Part shown: positions 22,245 through 30,262 of the stretch, in pieces
How positions within the stretch are numbered: position 1 is the stretch's first letter
How the letters are laid out: the number at the start of each line of letters is the position of its first letter
Assembly: GCA_039026755.1 (NCBI GenBank)
Contig: JBCCLR010000011.1
Coordinates: 1-30,970 of the forward strand
DNA: 30,970 bases
From: CAKZYD01 sp039026755
Lineage (GTDB): Bacteria > Pseudomonadota > Alphaproteobacteria > Sphingomonadales > CAKZYD01
Direction of reading: 5' to 3'
The notes under the pieces: generated by a model
The model's input: only the letters and a program-made list of their open reading frames with translations
The model's database searches: none
Told to the model about the DNA's origin: nothing
Translations under genes and position numbers: made by a program

Positions 22245-25214
22245 TTAAAGCGCCGTTTGCTCGGCGGATGAACTGTTGGGCCGAAATGCTGCCCGATAGC
22301 TTTCCATAAACGCCTCAAGTGTATCTACGTCGGCCAAATTACCTGACAAGCGCGGTACCTGCATTCCATCAGCAGAGCTGCCAGCGATCGCCTCAAAAGC
22401 TTCGCCGTACAGCCCGCCGCGCATGCGCGCTGCGAAGCGTTTGCGAATTTCACCCAGCTCTCCTGGCATATTATCAAGTGTTGCAGCAATGGCCCAGCGC
22501 AGCACATGGCGGCGCTCGTCATCACTGAGTGTGTCGCCAGCGGCAGCAAGCAATTTGCGCGACGTTTTGCGCACCAACGGCCAGTCCTTCCCGCCCCATG
22601 ACGCATCAGCACGCAGCATGTCGGCGGCATTGGTCTTATCCGCTTCCAGCGCTACGACAGCCTCTTGATACCGCTGCGTGTCAATCAAAGCGCGTGCTTC
22701 AATTCGAAACCGTTCGGCGCGCAAATCCTTCGGGATGTTGCTTGCCCGCGTCGCACGCAGGACCCGCAGCGCGTCTGCAGGGCTATCATTGAGCAAATGC
22801 ACCATTGCAAGGCGCGCTGCCACAGAGGCTTGCGCCACGCCCTCAAGCCGATAGGCAACCTGGTGTTCAAGCAGCTGTGCTGCCCGGTCAAACAATTCCA
22901 CATTGACCAGCCGGTCGGCCAACCGGCGCACCATTTTATCGCCCATAGCGCCGAGCGGCGTGAGCTCGCGAAAATCATAATACAGAGCGACCGCGGTGAC
23001 GGGGTCCATGTCATCGGCAATGCCATCCAAAAACAGCGTCTCAAAACGCTCTTCCATGGTGCGCGTAATCTCCCGCGTGCGCCCGTCGGTGGGGAAATAC
23101 GTCACTGCTTGGCGCAGCATGCTGAGCGCATCGCGGTAGTTCACCTCATCCCAGTACAGGCTGGAAAGATATTCTAGCAGGTCAATTTCAAACGGCCCAC
23201 CACGCCAAGCGAAACGTAGCCGCTCAAGCAGGTCAATGGTGTCTTGTGCATTGGCCTCGCCGTCTTCTAAAGCAAGCTTTGCCAGTTGAAAGCGGGCGCG
23301 CGCTTCAACATCTCGCGGTGCATCGGCCGCCAGTACGCCAAAAATGCGCTTTGCATTGTCGCGCTCGCCCGCGTTTAAATGTGTTTTCGCACGCATCAAA
23401 CTGGCCCATTCTTTATAAGGCGTCGGCGCCTCCAAAGCTTCCAGTCGGCGCAGCTCCGTTTCTGCAGTCTCTGCCTTTTCCAGCGCTTTTGCCGCCCGTA
23501 CGGCCGACAACTGAAACCGCGCTTGGTCCTGCGGCTCATAGAGCGACAGCACATCCGAGCCGCGCTCAAAATAGGCCAATGCCTCTGAATATCGACCGGT
23601 TTCTTCCGCGGCAATGGCGCGCCACAGATAGGCATCAGGCTCGCTATCGAGGGCTGGCGCCATCAGATCCTCATAGGCCGCTTCAAAGCGCCGGGCCATA
23701 AGCCGCGCCACACCGCGCATGGCAAGCAGTGTTGGGTTCTCCGCCATACTTGGGTCAGATTGCAAAATCACTTCAATGACGCCGATGGCATCAAGCGCGA
23801 ACCCGCGGCCCACTAAAAACCGGGCATATGCCGCACGCCGGCTGTTTAAGTTGGTCTCCGGAGCCATGGAAATCGCATAGAGCAAAGCGTGCGCGCGTTT
23901 CGCTTCGGGGACATTCGGGTTACCGGCCCAGCCAGCCAAATCAATCAATCGCACCGCGCGTTCGCCGCCGCTTGCGCTGGCAAGCTCTGCACCGGTTTCA
24001 GACAGTGCGAGCCCGCGCGCGGCATAAATTGCAGCGCCATTGCGAAAGCGGCGCACATCAACACCGTCCCCAAGCTGCGCAAAGGCGACGCCTTGGGCCG
24101 TTTGCAGCGCTTCAAATCCTGCCGCAGTTTGCGCGGCGGCAAGCCCTTTACCATCGAGCGTACTGGGCACCGCAATAATCGTATCGCCCACCAAAGGGTC
24201 ATTCAGCACAAACCGGCTACCGGCCTCACCGAGGGCAAAAAACACGCGCTTGCCATCTTGTGGGTCGATTTGCCGGGTGACCACCACGGGATTACGCGGC
24301 CGGGTGATGGAGTCTTTTATCTCAATCTCCCAGCGAGTGTTTTCCCGCTGCGCCAGGACGTGCTGATCTGGACCTAAAGCATAGCGCAGGACCGTGCCAA
24401 AACCATGGTCTAGGCGCTCAACGCCCGTTACCCGCGCATTTTGCGAAAACACAGCGTCCGGATGGGAGATATCCACCTGATTTTCAAAAATCACCCACAA
24501 GCTGCCCGCGCGCTGAAAAATCGCTGCCGGTACCGTGACATCCCACATGAAGCTAAGCCGGGTTTCAAACGGGCGGTTTTGCACCTTCACCTCAAGCGCA
24601 CTCAGCCTTGAGCGTTCCGCTTGGCCGGTAAGTGCGGCTTCAGCCGTGCGCTGCTCACTCGCCTGCGCTGCAAGAGCAGCCTGCTCGGCAGCGGCCTCAG
24701 CAGCCTTTTGCGCGGCCATTTCAGCCTCGCGTTTGGCTTTCTCACGCGCTTGGCGGTCCGCCGTATTCATCGATTGGGTTGCAGTTCGGATGGCTGCAAT
24801 ATTGGGCGCAACGCCAGTTAAATCGGGGGCTCTGGCCTCCTGCGGCTGCTCAAAGTCGATATAACTTAGCGTCTGAAAGGTCTTCAGACGTGGTTTTACC
24901 CCCGGCGGCAGCGTTGCTTTGAATGTAAACCCCCCGGCTTCACGTGCCAGCGTCCACGCTGAAACAAACGGCTCATACACCGCGATAATGTCTGGCAGCG
25001 CGCCAACGCGATCGGCCAGCGGCTGCGCAAATGCGATGCTTATCTCAGAGCCTTCAACCTTCATTTGCGGGATCTGAATGTCATCAGATTCAAAGGCGAC
25101 ACGGACATAGGTTGGATGGATCCCGCTGCGGACGTCAAAAACATCTGCGCCGGCGCTTGGTGCGCAGACCGCCAATATCAAGGCGCATAGGAGGCTGAGC
25201 ACGCTGCGCGTCAT
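22245..25214 (-). CDS. Large exported TPR protein in the motility operon
   Basis: The 989-aa product has a signal peptide (residues 1-23, ending SAGADVFD). A beta-rich domain (about 24-130) contains a GIHPTYVRVAFES motif reminiscent of AMIN domains. An Ala/Glu/Lys-rich coiled coil follows (about 150-205), then a second similar beta-rich domain (about 210-330). A long alpha-helical TPR-like region runs from about 440 to 960, with repeats such as PDAYLWRAIAAEETGRYSEALAYFERGSD split across helices. No membrane anchor follows the signal, so a periplasmic location is likely. Its ATG overlaps the end of the MotB-like gene by 4 bases (ATGA), indicating coupled translation. I infer a periplasmic motor-associated scaffold, comparable in placement with MotC of rhizobia, without clear sequence identity to it. 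Confidence 0.7.
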   Translation of the reverse strand: MTRSVLSLLCALILAVCAPSAGADVFDVRSGIHPTYVRVAFESDDIQIPQMKVEGSEISIAFAQPLADRVGALPDIIAVYEPFVSAWTLAREAGGFTFKATLPPGVKPRLKTFQTLSYIDFEQPQEARAPDLTGVAPNIAAIRTATQSMNTADRQAREKAKREAEMAAQKAAEAAAEQAALAAQASEQRTAEAALTGQAERSRLSALEVKVQNRPFETRLSFMWDVTVPAAIFQRAGSLWVIFENQVDISHPDAVFSQNARVTGVERLDHGFGTVLRYALGPDQHVLAQRENTRWEIEIKDSITRPRNPVVVTRQIDPQDGKRVFFALGEAGSRFVLNDPLVGDTIIAVPSTLDGKGLAAAQTAAGFEALQTAQGVAFAQLGDGVDVRRFRNGAAIYAARGLALSETGAELASASGGERAVRLIDLAGWAGNPNVPEAKRAHALLYAISMAPETNLNSRRAAYARFLVGRGFALDAIGVIEVILQSDPSMAENPTLLAMRGVARLMARRFEAAYEDLMAPALDSEPDAYLWRAIAAEETGRYSEALAYFERGSDVLSLYEPQDQARFQLSAVRAAKALEKAETAETELRRLEALEAPTPYKEWASLMRAKTHLNAGERDNAKRIFGVLAADAPRDVEARARFQLAKLALEDGEANAQDTIDLLERLRFAWRGGPFEIDLLEYLSSLYWDEVNYRDALSMLRQAVTYFPTDGRTREITRTMEERFETLFLDGIADDMDPVTAVALYYDFRELTPLGAMGDKMVRRLADRLVNVELFDRAAQLLEHQVAYRLEGVAQASVAARLAMVHLLNDSPADALRVLRATRASNIPKDLRAERFRIEARALIDTQRYQEAVVALEADKTNAADMLRADASWGGKDWPLVRKTSRKLLAAAGDTLSDDERRHVLRWAIAATLDNMPGELGEIRKRFAARMRGGLYGEAFEAIAGSSADGMQVPRLSGNLADVDTLEAFMESYRAAFRPNSSSAEQTAL

Positions 25215-25912
25215 GGTTTGGCCGCCTCAGTGTCCGCCTCGGGATTTACAGGACCGTCTGACATGGTGTTGGGGCTGATCTCAATAAACTCAATGCCTGG
25301 CCGTTGACTGCGGGTGACCAACACGATGGCGGCCCTGAGCGCCTGATTTTGCGCATCAGGCTCAACAATAACGCTCCAAGGCTGTTGCAGGCCGCGCTTG
25401 GCGCGAGCGTCGAGCAACGCCTGGGCATCATTCAGCAGCGCCGCCGCGTCTGCGCCAGGCGCGGCATAAACAATAAGCCTCACCGGCACTTCAAAGCGTT
25501 CAACCACGTCGAGCCAAAGGCCATCACCAATGGCCTCGGCAAGCGGTTTATTTAAAAGCTCTAGTTTAAGGACGCGATCGTCCTCCTTGCGCAGCGTCCA
25601 AGCCGGCAAATCTGTAATGAATTTTTCAAGCAGTGCAGTTTGATAGCCGACGCCGCTTACAGTTTGTGTGACCAGACTGCGCCGTGCTGACCCGCTGTCA
25701 TTTGGCAATGCAGCGCGCAAACTCATTGCTGTTTTTTCAAGCGTTTGCGCGTGCCGGTCGCTGGTTGCATATACTAGGACAAACATGGCGAGCACGATGC
25801 CCAACAAATCAGCAAATGTAAGAAGCCATGACGACGACGCACGCGGCGCGCGGTGCGGCAGCGCCGCAACACCCGCGCCGACGGCAAGCCGAGATGTGAG
25901 CGCCGGCGTCAT
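25211..25912 (-). CDS. MotB-like membrane protein retaining the stator aspartate
   Basis: The product has 233 residues. After a short cytoplasmic N-terminus, the single membrane helix begins SSWLLTFADLLGIVLAMFVLVYA. The aspartate in TFADL (Asp35) aligns with the proton-conducting aspartate of MotB. The periplasmic part is short. Its segment VPVRLIVYAAPGADAAALLNDAQALLDARA resembles an OmpA-like domain in layout, but the Asp and Arg residues that bind peptidoglycan are not evident. It overlaps both neighbours by 4 bases. No motA gene is adjacent, unlike normal stator operons. A specialised stator partner or a regulatory stator subunit is possible. Confidence 0.65.
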   Translation of the reverse strand: MTPALTSRLAVGAGVAALPHRAPRASSSWLLTFADLLGIVLAMFVLVYATSDRHAQTLEKTAMSLRAALPNDSGSARRSLVTQTVSGVGYQTALLEKFITDLPAWTLRKEDDRVLKLELLNKPLAEAIGDGLWLDVVERFEVPVRLIVYAAPGADAAALLNDAQALLDARAKRGLQQPWSVIVEPDAQNQALRAAIVLVTRSQRPGIEFIEISPNTMSDGPVNPEADTEAAKP

Positions 25913-26490
25913 AGCCGTGCCCCTCGCGGCAGAACCATAAAGCCCAGTGAATTGATGCCAGGCAGCGAGGGAATTTGCGCTACCGAGACAGCGACGCTAT
26001 CATCGCTAAAGCGCTGAACTAGGGCCCGCACCACTGCGATTTCAGGAGCATCAAGGCGCACATCGGGCGGCACCACAACGGTAACCGGTGCTGAATGGGC
26101 TTTCGTTGCCCGGGCCAATGCGCGAAGAAATTTGTTTTCTGCGCTGGTGAGCCCGGATGTCGCTGCGAACTGCGGCTGATCAAAAAGCACGGCCAGCGCA
26201 TCTGCATTTTCCGTCACCACTGGCTTGCACGCTGCTTTGAAATCACTGCAAAGAGATGCAAGCGCAGTGTTGAGCGCGGCAGGAAGCGCTAAGCGCTTTG
26301 TCTCATCATTGGATCCACCACGGGCAAAGCTGTCTAAAATTGACAGCTTTGCTGCCTTAAAGTTTGCGGTCGATGGGGTCGTTGACGCCGTAAGGGCTGC
26401 CAAGATTGCAAGCAGCACAATAAAAACACTTACCGTAGGTAAATGTGCACTATCTGCAGAGGCTGCGTCGAACTGTTCAGCCGGCTCCAT
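25909..26490 (-). CDS. Second MotB-like membrane protein lacking the stator aspartate
   Basis: The 193-aa product has one membrane helix (about residues 16-38, PTVSVFIVLLAILAALTAS) with no acidic residue in it. The periplasmic domain reads ENADALAVLFDQPQF, then SAENKFLRALARATKAH, VTVVVPPD and VVRALVQRFSDD. The order of elements follows an OmpA-like MotB C-terminus, but the peptidoglycan-binding Asp/Arg positions are missing. It starts 7 bases after cheZ and its stop overlaps the next MotB-like ATG (ATGA). The similarity is by pattern only, and it may simply be a bitopic protein of unknown fold. Confidence 0.5.
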   Translation of the reverse strand: MEPAEQFDAASADSAHLPTVSVFIVLLAILAALTASTTPSTANFKAAKLSILDSFARGGSNDETKRLALPAALNTALASLCSDFKAACKPVVTENADALAVLFDQPQFAATSGLTSAENKFLRALARATKAHSAPVTVVVPPDVRLDAPEIAVVRALVQRFSDDSVAVSVAQIPSLPGINSLGFMVLPRGARL

Positions 26491-26497
26491 TTAACGC

Positions 26498-27163
26498 CTA
26501 GTCAAAACTCGCCAGCAGTGCATCAATATCGTCTTGTGAGTTGCCGTCGCCTTCGAGTTGCGGGCCATTTAGCAGGGCGTCATCGCCTACGACCTCCACA
26601 TTGGCATCGCGGGTCACGACAACGCCGTCATCGCTCGCCATGTCACCGATGGCGTCGGCCAAATCATCAAGTTTATCTTCAATAAACTTGATGACTTTCA
26701 CAACTTTGGTAATGCGCTGGCCGGTGATGTCTTGAAAGGTCGACGCTTCAAAAATCTTTGTTACCACCGACTGTATGCGGTCTGTCAGTTCGCCTTCGCA
26801 ATCGGCGGCAACGCTCTGAAGCTCATCGGCGGCGTCCATAATATCACTCGCGGCTTGCTCAGTATGTTCAACGATTGCATCAAGCTCGTCCGCAGCTGTC
26901 GGCAAATCCCGGGCGACCAGGGTGGCGGGCTGCATGCTTGCGATATCGGCCTTTGCCGTCTCAATGAATGCAAGCAAGTCATTCACTTCACCAGCGACAC
27001 GCTTGGTAATTTGTTCTGAATCAGACTGATACTGCGACATCAGTTGCTGTATAGTACTACTGAGCGCGTCGGCGCTCACGACTTGTCCGACCTGTTGCAC
27101 CTGCGAATTTAAGGTATCCGTCACGTTTTGAGCCTTCAGTTGTGCGTCGGCTGCATGTGCCAT
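26498..27163 (-). CDS. cheZ: CheY-P phosphatase CheZ
   Basis: The 221-aa product is largely helical. Its catalytic helix reads IFEASTFQDITGQRITKVV, with Asp145 and Gln149 matching the two residues (Asp143 and Gln147 in E. coli) that position water for CheY-P hydrolysis. The extreme C-terminus, SQDDIDALLASFD, resembles the CheY-tethering peptide of CheZ. GAGGAGAG lies just upstream of the ATG. It follows motE by 78 bases and precedes the first MotB-like gene by 7 bases. It should end the CheY-P signal at the motor switch. Confidence 0.85.
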   Translation of the reverse strand: MAHAADAQLKAQNVTDTLNSQVQQVGQVVSADALSSTIQQLMSQYQSDSEQITKRVAGEVNDLLAFIETAKADIASMQPATLVARDLPTAADELDAIVEHTEQAASDIMDAADELQSVAADCEGELTDRIQSVVTKIFEASTFQDITGQRITKVVKVIKFIEDKLDDLADAIGDMASDDGVVVTRDANVEVVGDDALLNGPQLEGDGNSQDDIDALLASFD

Positions 27164-27241
27164 GTCGCTCTCTCCTCACCGCGCCCATGGTGCCGCCCAG
27201 AGCGCTTCTTTCTGCAACTATAGACAGCAAACCTTGAACGA

Positions 27242-27979
27242 TTAGTTGACGGCGGCGGATAAATCGACGGTTTGCTTGGTTGCCAGCTCCGTTGTCAGCC
27301 TTTGCGCTGCTTTTGGTGACATCTTACCGAGAATAGGCGCCATTCTGAGTTCAGACATCCGGCGCGCCACGTCGACCTGAATGCCCATATCGAGGCCTTC
27401 AATGATCCGCGCTGCGTCCGCCGGTTTCATTTTTTCATAAACACGTACCACGCTGCCAATTTTTTCATTTTCCTGCTCTTCATGTTGAACGAGCAGGCTC
27501 TTCACATAGTTTTCCATTTGCTTCAGCTCAGCGATTTTGCTTTCGACCCGCTGTTCCGTGGCTTCAAGCAGCCGCGAGCGCATATCAATGTCCTGCTCAC
27601 GCGCATCCAGATCATTGCGCCGTTTGCTCAAATCGCGCAGCAGTGCCAGTTCAGATTGGGTCATCATTGCGGGGTCTAGGATCGGCTGGGCTGCCGGTTT
27701 TTCGATCATAACCGTATCGTCAGCATCGCCCGCATCGGCATCGCTCGCTGCCTTGGCTGGCATGTCTGCGGCGCCGTCCGCCATTTGTTCAGACTGCGCC
27801 GCGGCATCGTCTTCTTCAGCAGCAAGCGCGGTGTTTGAAAAGCCGTCAACAACGGAGACCACCTTTAATCCAAGCAAACTTGCAGACAGCAGCGCGACAA
27901 GCACCAATGGCCTGCGCAAGGCATGGATGAGGCTGCTTATTGCCGATCCGGATAAAAGGGTTTGCATGGTTGTTCCCAT
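27242..27979 (-). CDS. motE: MotE-family motility protein
   Basis: The product has 245 residues. An N-terminal membrane helix or signal lies at about residues 24-46 (RPLVLVALLSASLLGLKVV). An acidic Ala/Asp-rich linker and a coiled coil (about 108-170) follow. The C-terminal domain has YEKMKPADAARIIEGLD and KMSPKAAQRLTTELA, the MgtE N-domain-like repeat seen in MotE/FliG-related proteins. In rhizobia MotE is a periplasmic chaperone for MotC. The gene lies between a DUF6468-like gene (2-base gap) and cheZ. Its presence suggests a MotC-type partner; the 989-aa TPR protein is the obvious local candidate. Confidence 0.78.
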   Translation of the reverse strand: MGTTMQTLLSGSAISSLIHALRRPLVLVALLSASLLGLKVVSVVDGFSNTALAAEEDDAAAQSEQMADGAADMPAKAASDADAGDADDTVMIEKPAAQPILDPAMMTQSELALLRDLSKRRNDLDAREQDIDMRSRLLEATEQRVESKIAELKQMENYVKSLLVQHEEQENEKIGSVVRVYEKMKPADAARIIEGLDMGIQVDVARRMSELRMAPILGKMSPKAAQRLTTELATKQTVDLSAAVN

Positions 27980-27981
27980 TG

Positions 27982-28455
27982 TTAGCGCACGCCCGCGATG
28001 ATCTTCTTCAGGGCAGCCGCCTGATTGTCTGATATCTCAGACATTTCTGCGCGCTCGCGCCGCAGAAAATCCGCAGGATCAACAGCGCTGGCCACATCGG
28101 TTTGGATGGGCTTTGGTGCCGTGCTTGTTGCTGACTGGCTCAACCGGCTGGCAAGACTGTCCGCCGATTGCATAATCAAATTCAGTTCATCGCTTAAATC
28201 GCGCGCCTTTGTGATGCTGGTCTCAAGCTTGCCCTTATGCTCGCGCGCTGCGGCGCTAAGGTGTGCGACGGCTTGATGGGCACGCTCGGTCGCATCATTC
28301 AGCCCGGTAATGAGCATGCTGAGTTCGCCTGAACTGTCGCGCAACGCTGTGAGTTTGCGATCAAGCCGCAAGGCAAGCAAGATCACGCCGATGAGCAGCG
28401 CACATAAAACAGCGCTGACCAAAATATCGATGGATATGGTCTGCAAAAATGACAC
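27982..28455 (-). CDS. DUF6468-like membrane-anchored protein
   Basis: The 157-aa product has one N-terminal membrane helix (about residues 10-30) followed by a cytoplasmic or periplasmic coiled coil (about 33-115), and ends EISDNQAAALKKIIAGVR. Proteins of this size and position, between fliM and motE, are common in alphaproteobacterial flagellar loci and are usually annotated as DUF6468. That name is from memory of gene order rather than a search. It starts 3 bases after fliM and ends 2 bases before motE, so it clearly belongs to the operon. Function unknown; a motor-assembly role is inferred from context. Confidence 0.65.
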   Translation of the reverse strand: MSFLQTISIDILVSAVLCALLIGVILLALRLDRKLTALRDSSGELSMLITGLNDATERAHQAVAHLSAAAREHKGKLETSITKARDLSDELNLIMQSADSLASRLSQSATSTAPKPIQTDVASAVDPADFLRRERAEMSEISDNQAAALKKIIAGVR

Positions 28456-28458
28456 GGC

Positions 28459-29535
28459 TTATGTCCGCTTATCTTGTGTGGTGAGCGCACGTTCAACCCG
28501 CACGGCAATGTGTTTGCCCGAGCGCCCCATGCGGCCCGTGCCGATGGCGCAATCGCCGCACCGTAGCGCGATGGATTGATTTTCGGTGGCATTGAGCACC
28601 AAAGTCTGGCCGACCTTGAAGTCCATGACATCTTTTAAAGGCAGCTTGATCTCATCCAGCACCGCCTGCACCGGGACGGCAGTGCGCCACAGTTCGGTGG
28701 CCAGGTGCGTCTCCCAAATGGAATCGCGGCCAAACTTTTCGCCCATGAAGCGCTGCAACAGCAGTTCGCGGATCGGCTCCAGCGTTGCGTAGGGAAAGAG
28801 CAGCTCAATCCGCCCGCCGCGATCATCCATATCGATGCGCAATTTGATTAAAATAGCCGCATTGGATGGGCGCGCGATGCTGGCAAAGCGGGGATTGGTC
28901 TCAAGCCGGTCGAAGGTGAAAGTCACGGGGCTGAGCGGCTCAAAGGCAGAGCACAGATCCTTTAACACGACGGAAATCATCCGCTCGACCAGAGTTTGTT
29001 CAATCGTGGTGTAAGGCCGCCCTTCAATACGCATGGCCGCCGTGCCGCGGCGCCCGCCAAGCAGCGTATCAACGATTGAGTAAATCAGCGCACTATCAAC
29101 GGTCAAAAGGCCGTAATTATCCCACTCTTCAGCACGAAACACCGACATCATGGCCGGCAGCGGGACAGAGTTGAGATAATCACCAAAGCGCACCGAGGTG
29201 ATGTTATCGAGCGAGACTTCGATATTATCAGAGGTGAAATTACGCAGCGATGTCGTCATCACCCGCACAAGGCGGTCAAAAATGATGTCGAGCATCGGTA
29301 GCCGCTCGTAGGAAACGAGCGCGCTGTTGATGATGGCGTGGATGCCGTGGCTTTCGGCATCATCGTCATCAGAATCAAAACCAAGCAGGCTGTCAATCTC
29401 GTCTTGATCGAGGACCCGCCCGTCGGCAGCTATATTCGGATCATCGGCTGCGTCACCGCCGGCTGCGTCATCATCGCCCGCCATGGCTTCCCATTCGGCG
29501 GCAACGGCGTCGTCGTCTTCTGCCCCTTCGCTCAC
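28459..29535 (-). CDS. fliM: Flagellar motor switch protein FliM
   Basis: The product has 358 residues. The CheY-P-binding motif VLDQDEIDSLLGFD occurs at about residues 41-54, preceded by a 40-residue acidic Asp/Ala-rich extension not found in enteric FliM. The CheC-like middle domain begins near YERLPMLDIIFDRLVR and includes the FTFDRLETNPRFASI region. The C-terminal FliN-like (SpoA) domain follows from about 275, with FKVGQTLVLNATENQSIALRCG. FliM transmits CheY-P binding to rotor direction. It overlaps fliL by 4 bases and is followed after 3 bases by the DUF6468-like gene. Confidence 0.95.
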   Translation of the reverse strand: MSEGAEDDDAVAAEWEAMAGDDDAAGGDAADDPNIAADGRVLDQDEIDSLLGFDSDDDDAESHGIHAIINSALVSYERLPMLDIIFDRLVRVMTTSLRNFTSDNIEVSLDNITSVRFGDYLNSVPLPAMMSVFRAEEWDNYGLLTVDSALIYSIVDTLLGGRRGTAAMRIEGRPYTTIEQTLVERMISVVLKDLCSAFEPLSPVTFTFDRLETNPRFASIARPSNAAILIKLRIDMDDRGGRIELLFPYATLEPIRELLLQRFMGEKFGRDSIWETHLATELWRTAVPVQAVLDEIKLPLKDVMDFKVGQTLVLNATENQSIALRCGDCAIGTGRMGRSGKHIAVRVERALTTQDKRT

Positions 29536-30041
29536 TGGACCAAAATCTCCTTAAACAAGACGTCATTGACCTTGGCCGGCGCGACCGTCTGATTGACCCG
29601 TCGCAGCAGTTCTTCTTTCAGCCGAAACATGCCGGCAGAGCCTGACAAGTCCTCCAGCCTGAGTTGTCGCAGGTAGAGCTGAAAATTATCAATGATGCGC
29701 GGCAGCTGTTCCTTGAGCGTCGCTTCGGTAGACGCGCGATCAACCTCCAGGCTGACCGACAGTTTTAAAAACGTACTTTTACGGCCCGTGTCGTTAAGGT
29801 TCACCATGATGTCGGGCACATCATAAAAGATGAGCTGCAGCGGTTCTTCAGGTTCTTTTTGCTCGGCCTCAGCCGCCATCTCATCTTTATCGCCGCCTAA
29901 AAACATAAAGGCGCCAACGCCGCCGCCGATCAGCAGCAACAAGATCGGCGCAGCGATCATGACGATCTTTTTGCCGGGCGTTTTGCTTGGCGCCGCGCCT
30001 AGATCGTCTGAAAAAACGTCAAGATTTTCATCATCGGACAT
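29532..30041 (-). CDS. fliL: Flagellar basal body-associated protein FliL
   Basis: From ATG 30041 the product has 169 residues. An acidic cytoplasmic tail is followed by a membrane helix (IVMIAAPILLLLIGGGVGAF) and a periplasmic stomatin-like domain. The domain contains YDVPDIMVNLNDTGRKSTFLKL and ends RVNQTVAPAKVNDVLFKEI. An in-frame TTG 7 codons upstream (30062) is possible. The ATG is preferred because AAGGGA lies about 12 bases before it and the MSDDENLD start is family-like. FliL surrounds stator units and strengthens torque. It is the first gene of the long minus-strand motility operon and overlaps fliM by 4 bases. Confidence 0.93.
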   Translation of the reverse strand: MSDDENLDVFSDDLGAAPSKTPGKKIVMIAAPILLLLIGGGVGAFMFLGGDKDEMAAEAEQKEPEEPLQLIFYDVPDIMVNLNDTGRKSTFLKLSVSLEVDRASTEATLKEQLPRIIDNFQLYLRQLRLEDLSGSAGMFRLKEELLRRVNQTVAPAKVNDVLFKEILVQ

Positions 30042-30125
30042 GTCCGCCGAAGGTCCCTTCAAGGCCAGATTGATTTACAAAACCTAGCCAATGACGGTTA
30101 ATAAGGCGTTGCTGCGTGATTGCTC

Positions 30126-30140
30126 CGGCAAAAACTGCCG
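30126..30140. promoter_or_regulatory. Palindrome resembling a flagellar enhancer (ftr-like) site
   Basis: CGGCA and TGCCG arms flank AAAAC in a perfect inverted repeat. Its centre lies about 80 bases upstream of the sigma-54 -24 element of flgF, a normal distance for an enhancer-binding activator. The sequence is reminiscent of the ftr elements bound by FlbD in Caulobacter, as I recall them. Confidence 0.45.
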
Positions 30141-30152
30141 CTGGGCCGGTGT

Positions 30153-30172
30153 ATTGTGCCCACTCGCACAAT
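30153..30172. promoter_or_regulatory. Second perfect inverted repeat in the fliL-flgF region
   Basis: ATTGTGC and GCACAAT arms of 7 bases flank a 6-base spacer. It lies between the ftr-like palindrome and the sigma-54 promoter. It may be another operator for flgF or for the divergent fliL operon. I do not recognise the binding protein. Confidence 0.4.
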
Positions 30173-30212
30173 CGACACTGCACCAACCATCTGTTTCAAA
30201 ACACTTTTTTCT

Positions 30213-30227
30213 TGGCACGCTCTGTGC
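30213..30227 (+). promoter_or_regulatory. Sigma-54 promoter of flgF
   Basis: TGGCACG-CTCT-GTGC matches the sigma-54 consensus TGGCACG-N4-TTGC except for one base. The GG (30214-30215) and GC (30226-30227) have the required 10-base separation. It lies 35 bases upstream of the flgF ATG. Rod and hook genes are sigma-54-dependent in Caulobacter, which fits. Confidence 0.8.
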
Positions 30228-30262
30228 AGTCCAGACACTGTCCGATCAGAATGGAGTTGGAT

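Noticed and set aside
22665..23177. A 170-codon plus-strand frame inside the large TPR gene
   Set aside because: It is antisense to a continuous 989-codon gene, with the composition expected of a shadow in GC-rich coding DNA.
30098..30112. TTAA-N7-TTGC before fliL as a CtrA site
   Set aside because: Two mismatches in one half-site make it too weak to list as a feature, although fliL is a CtrA target in Caulobacter.
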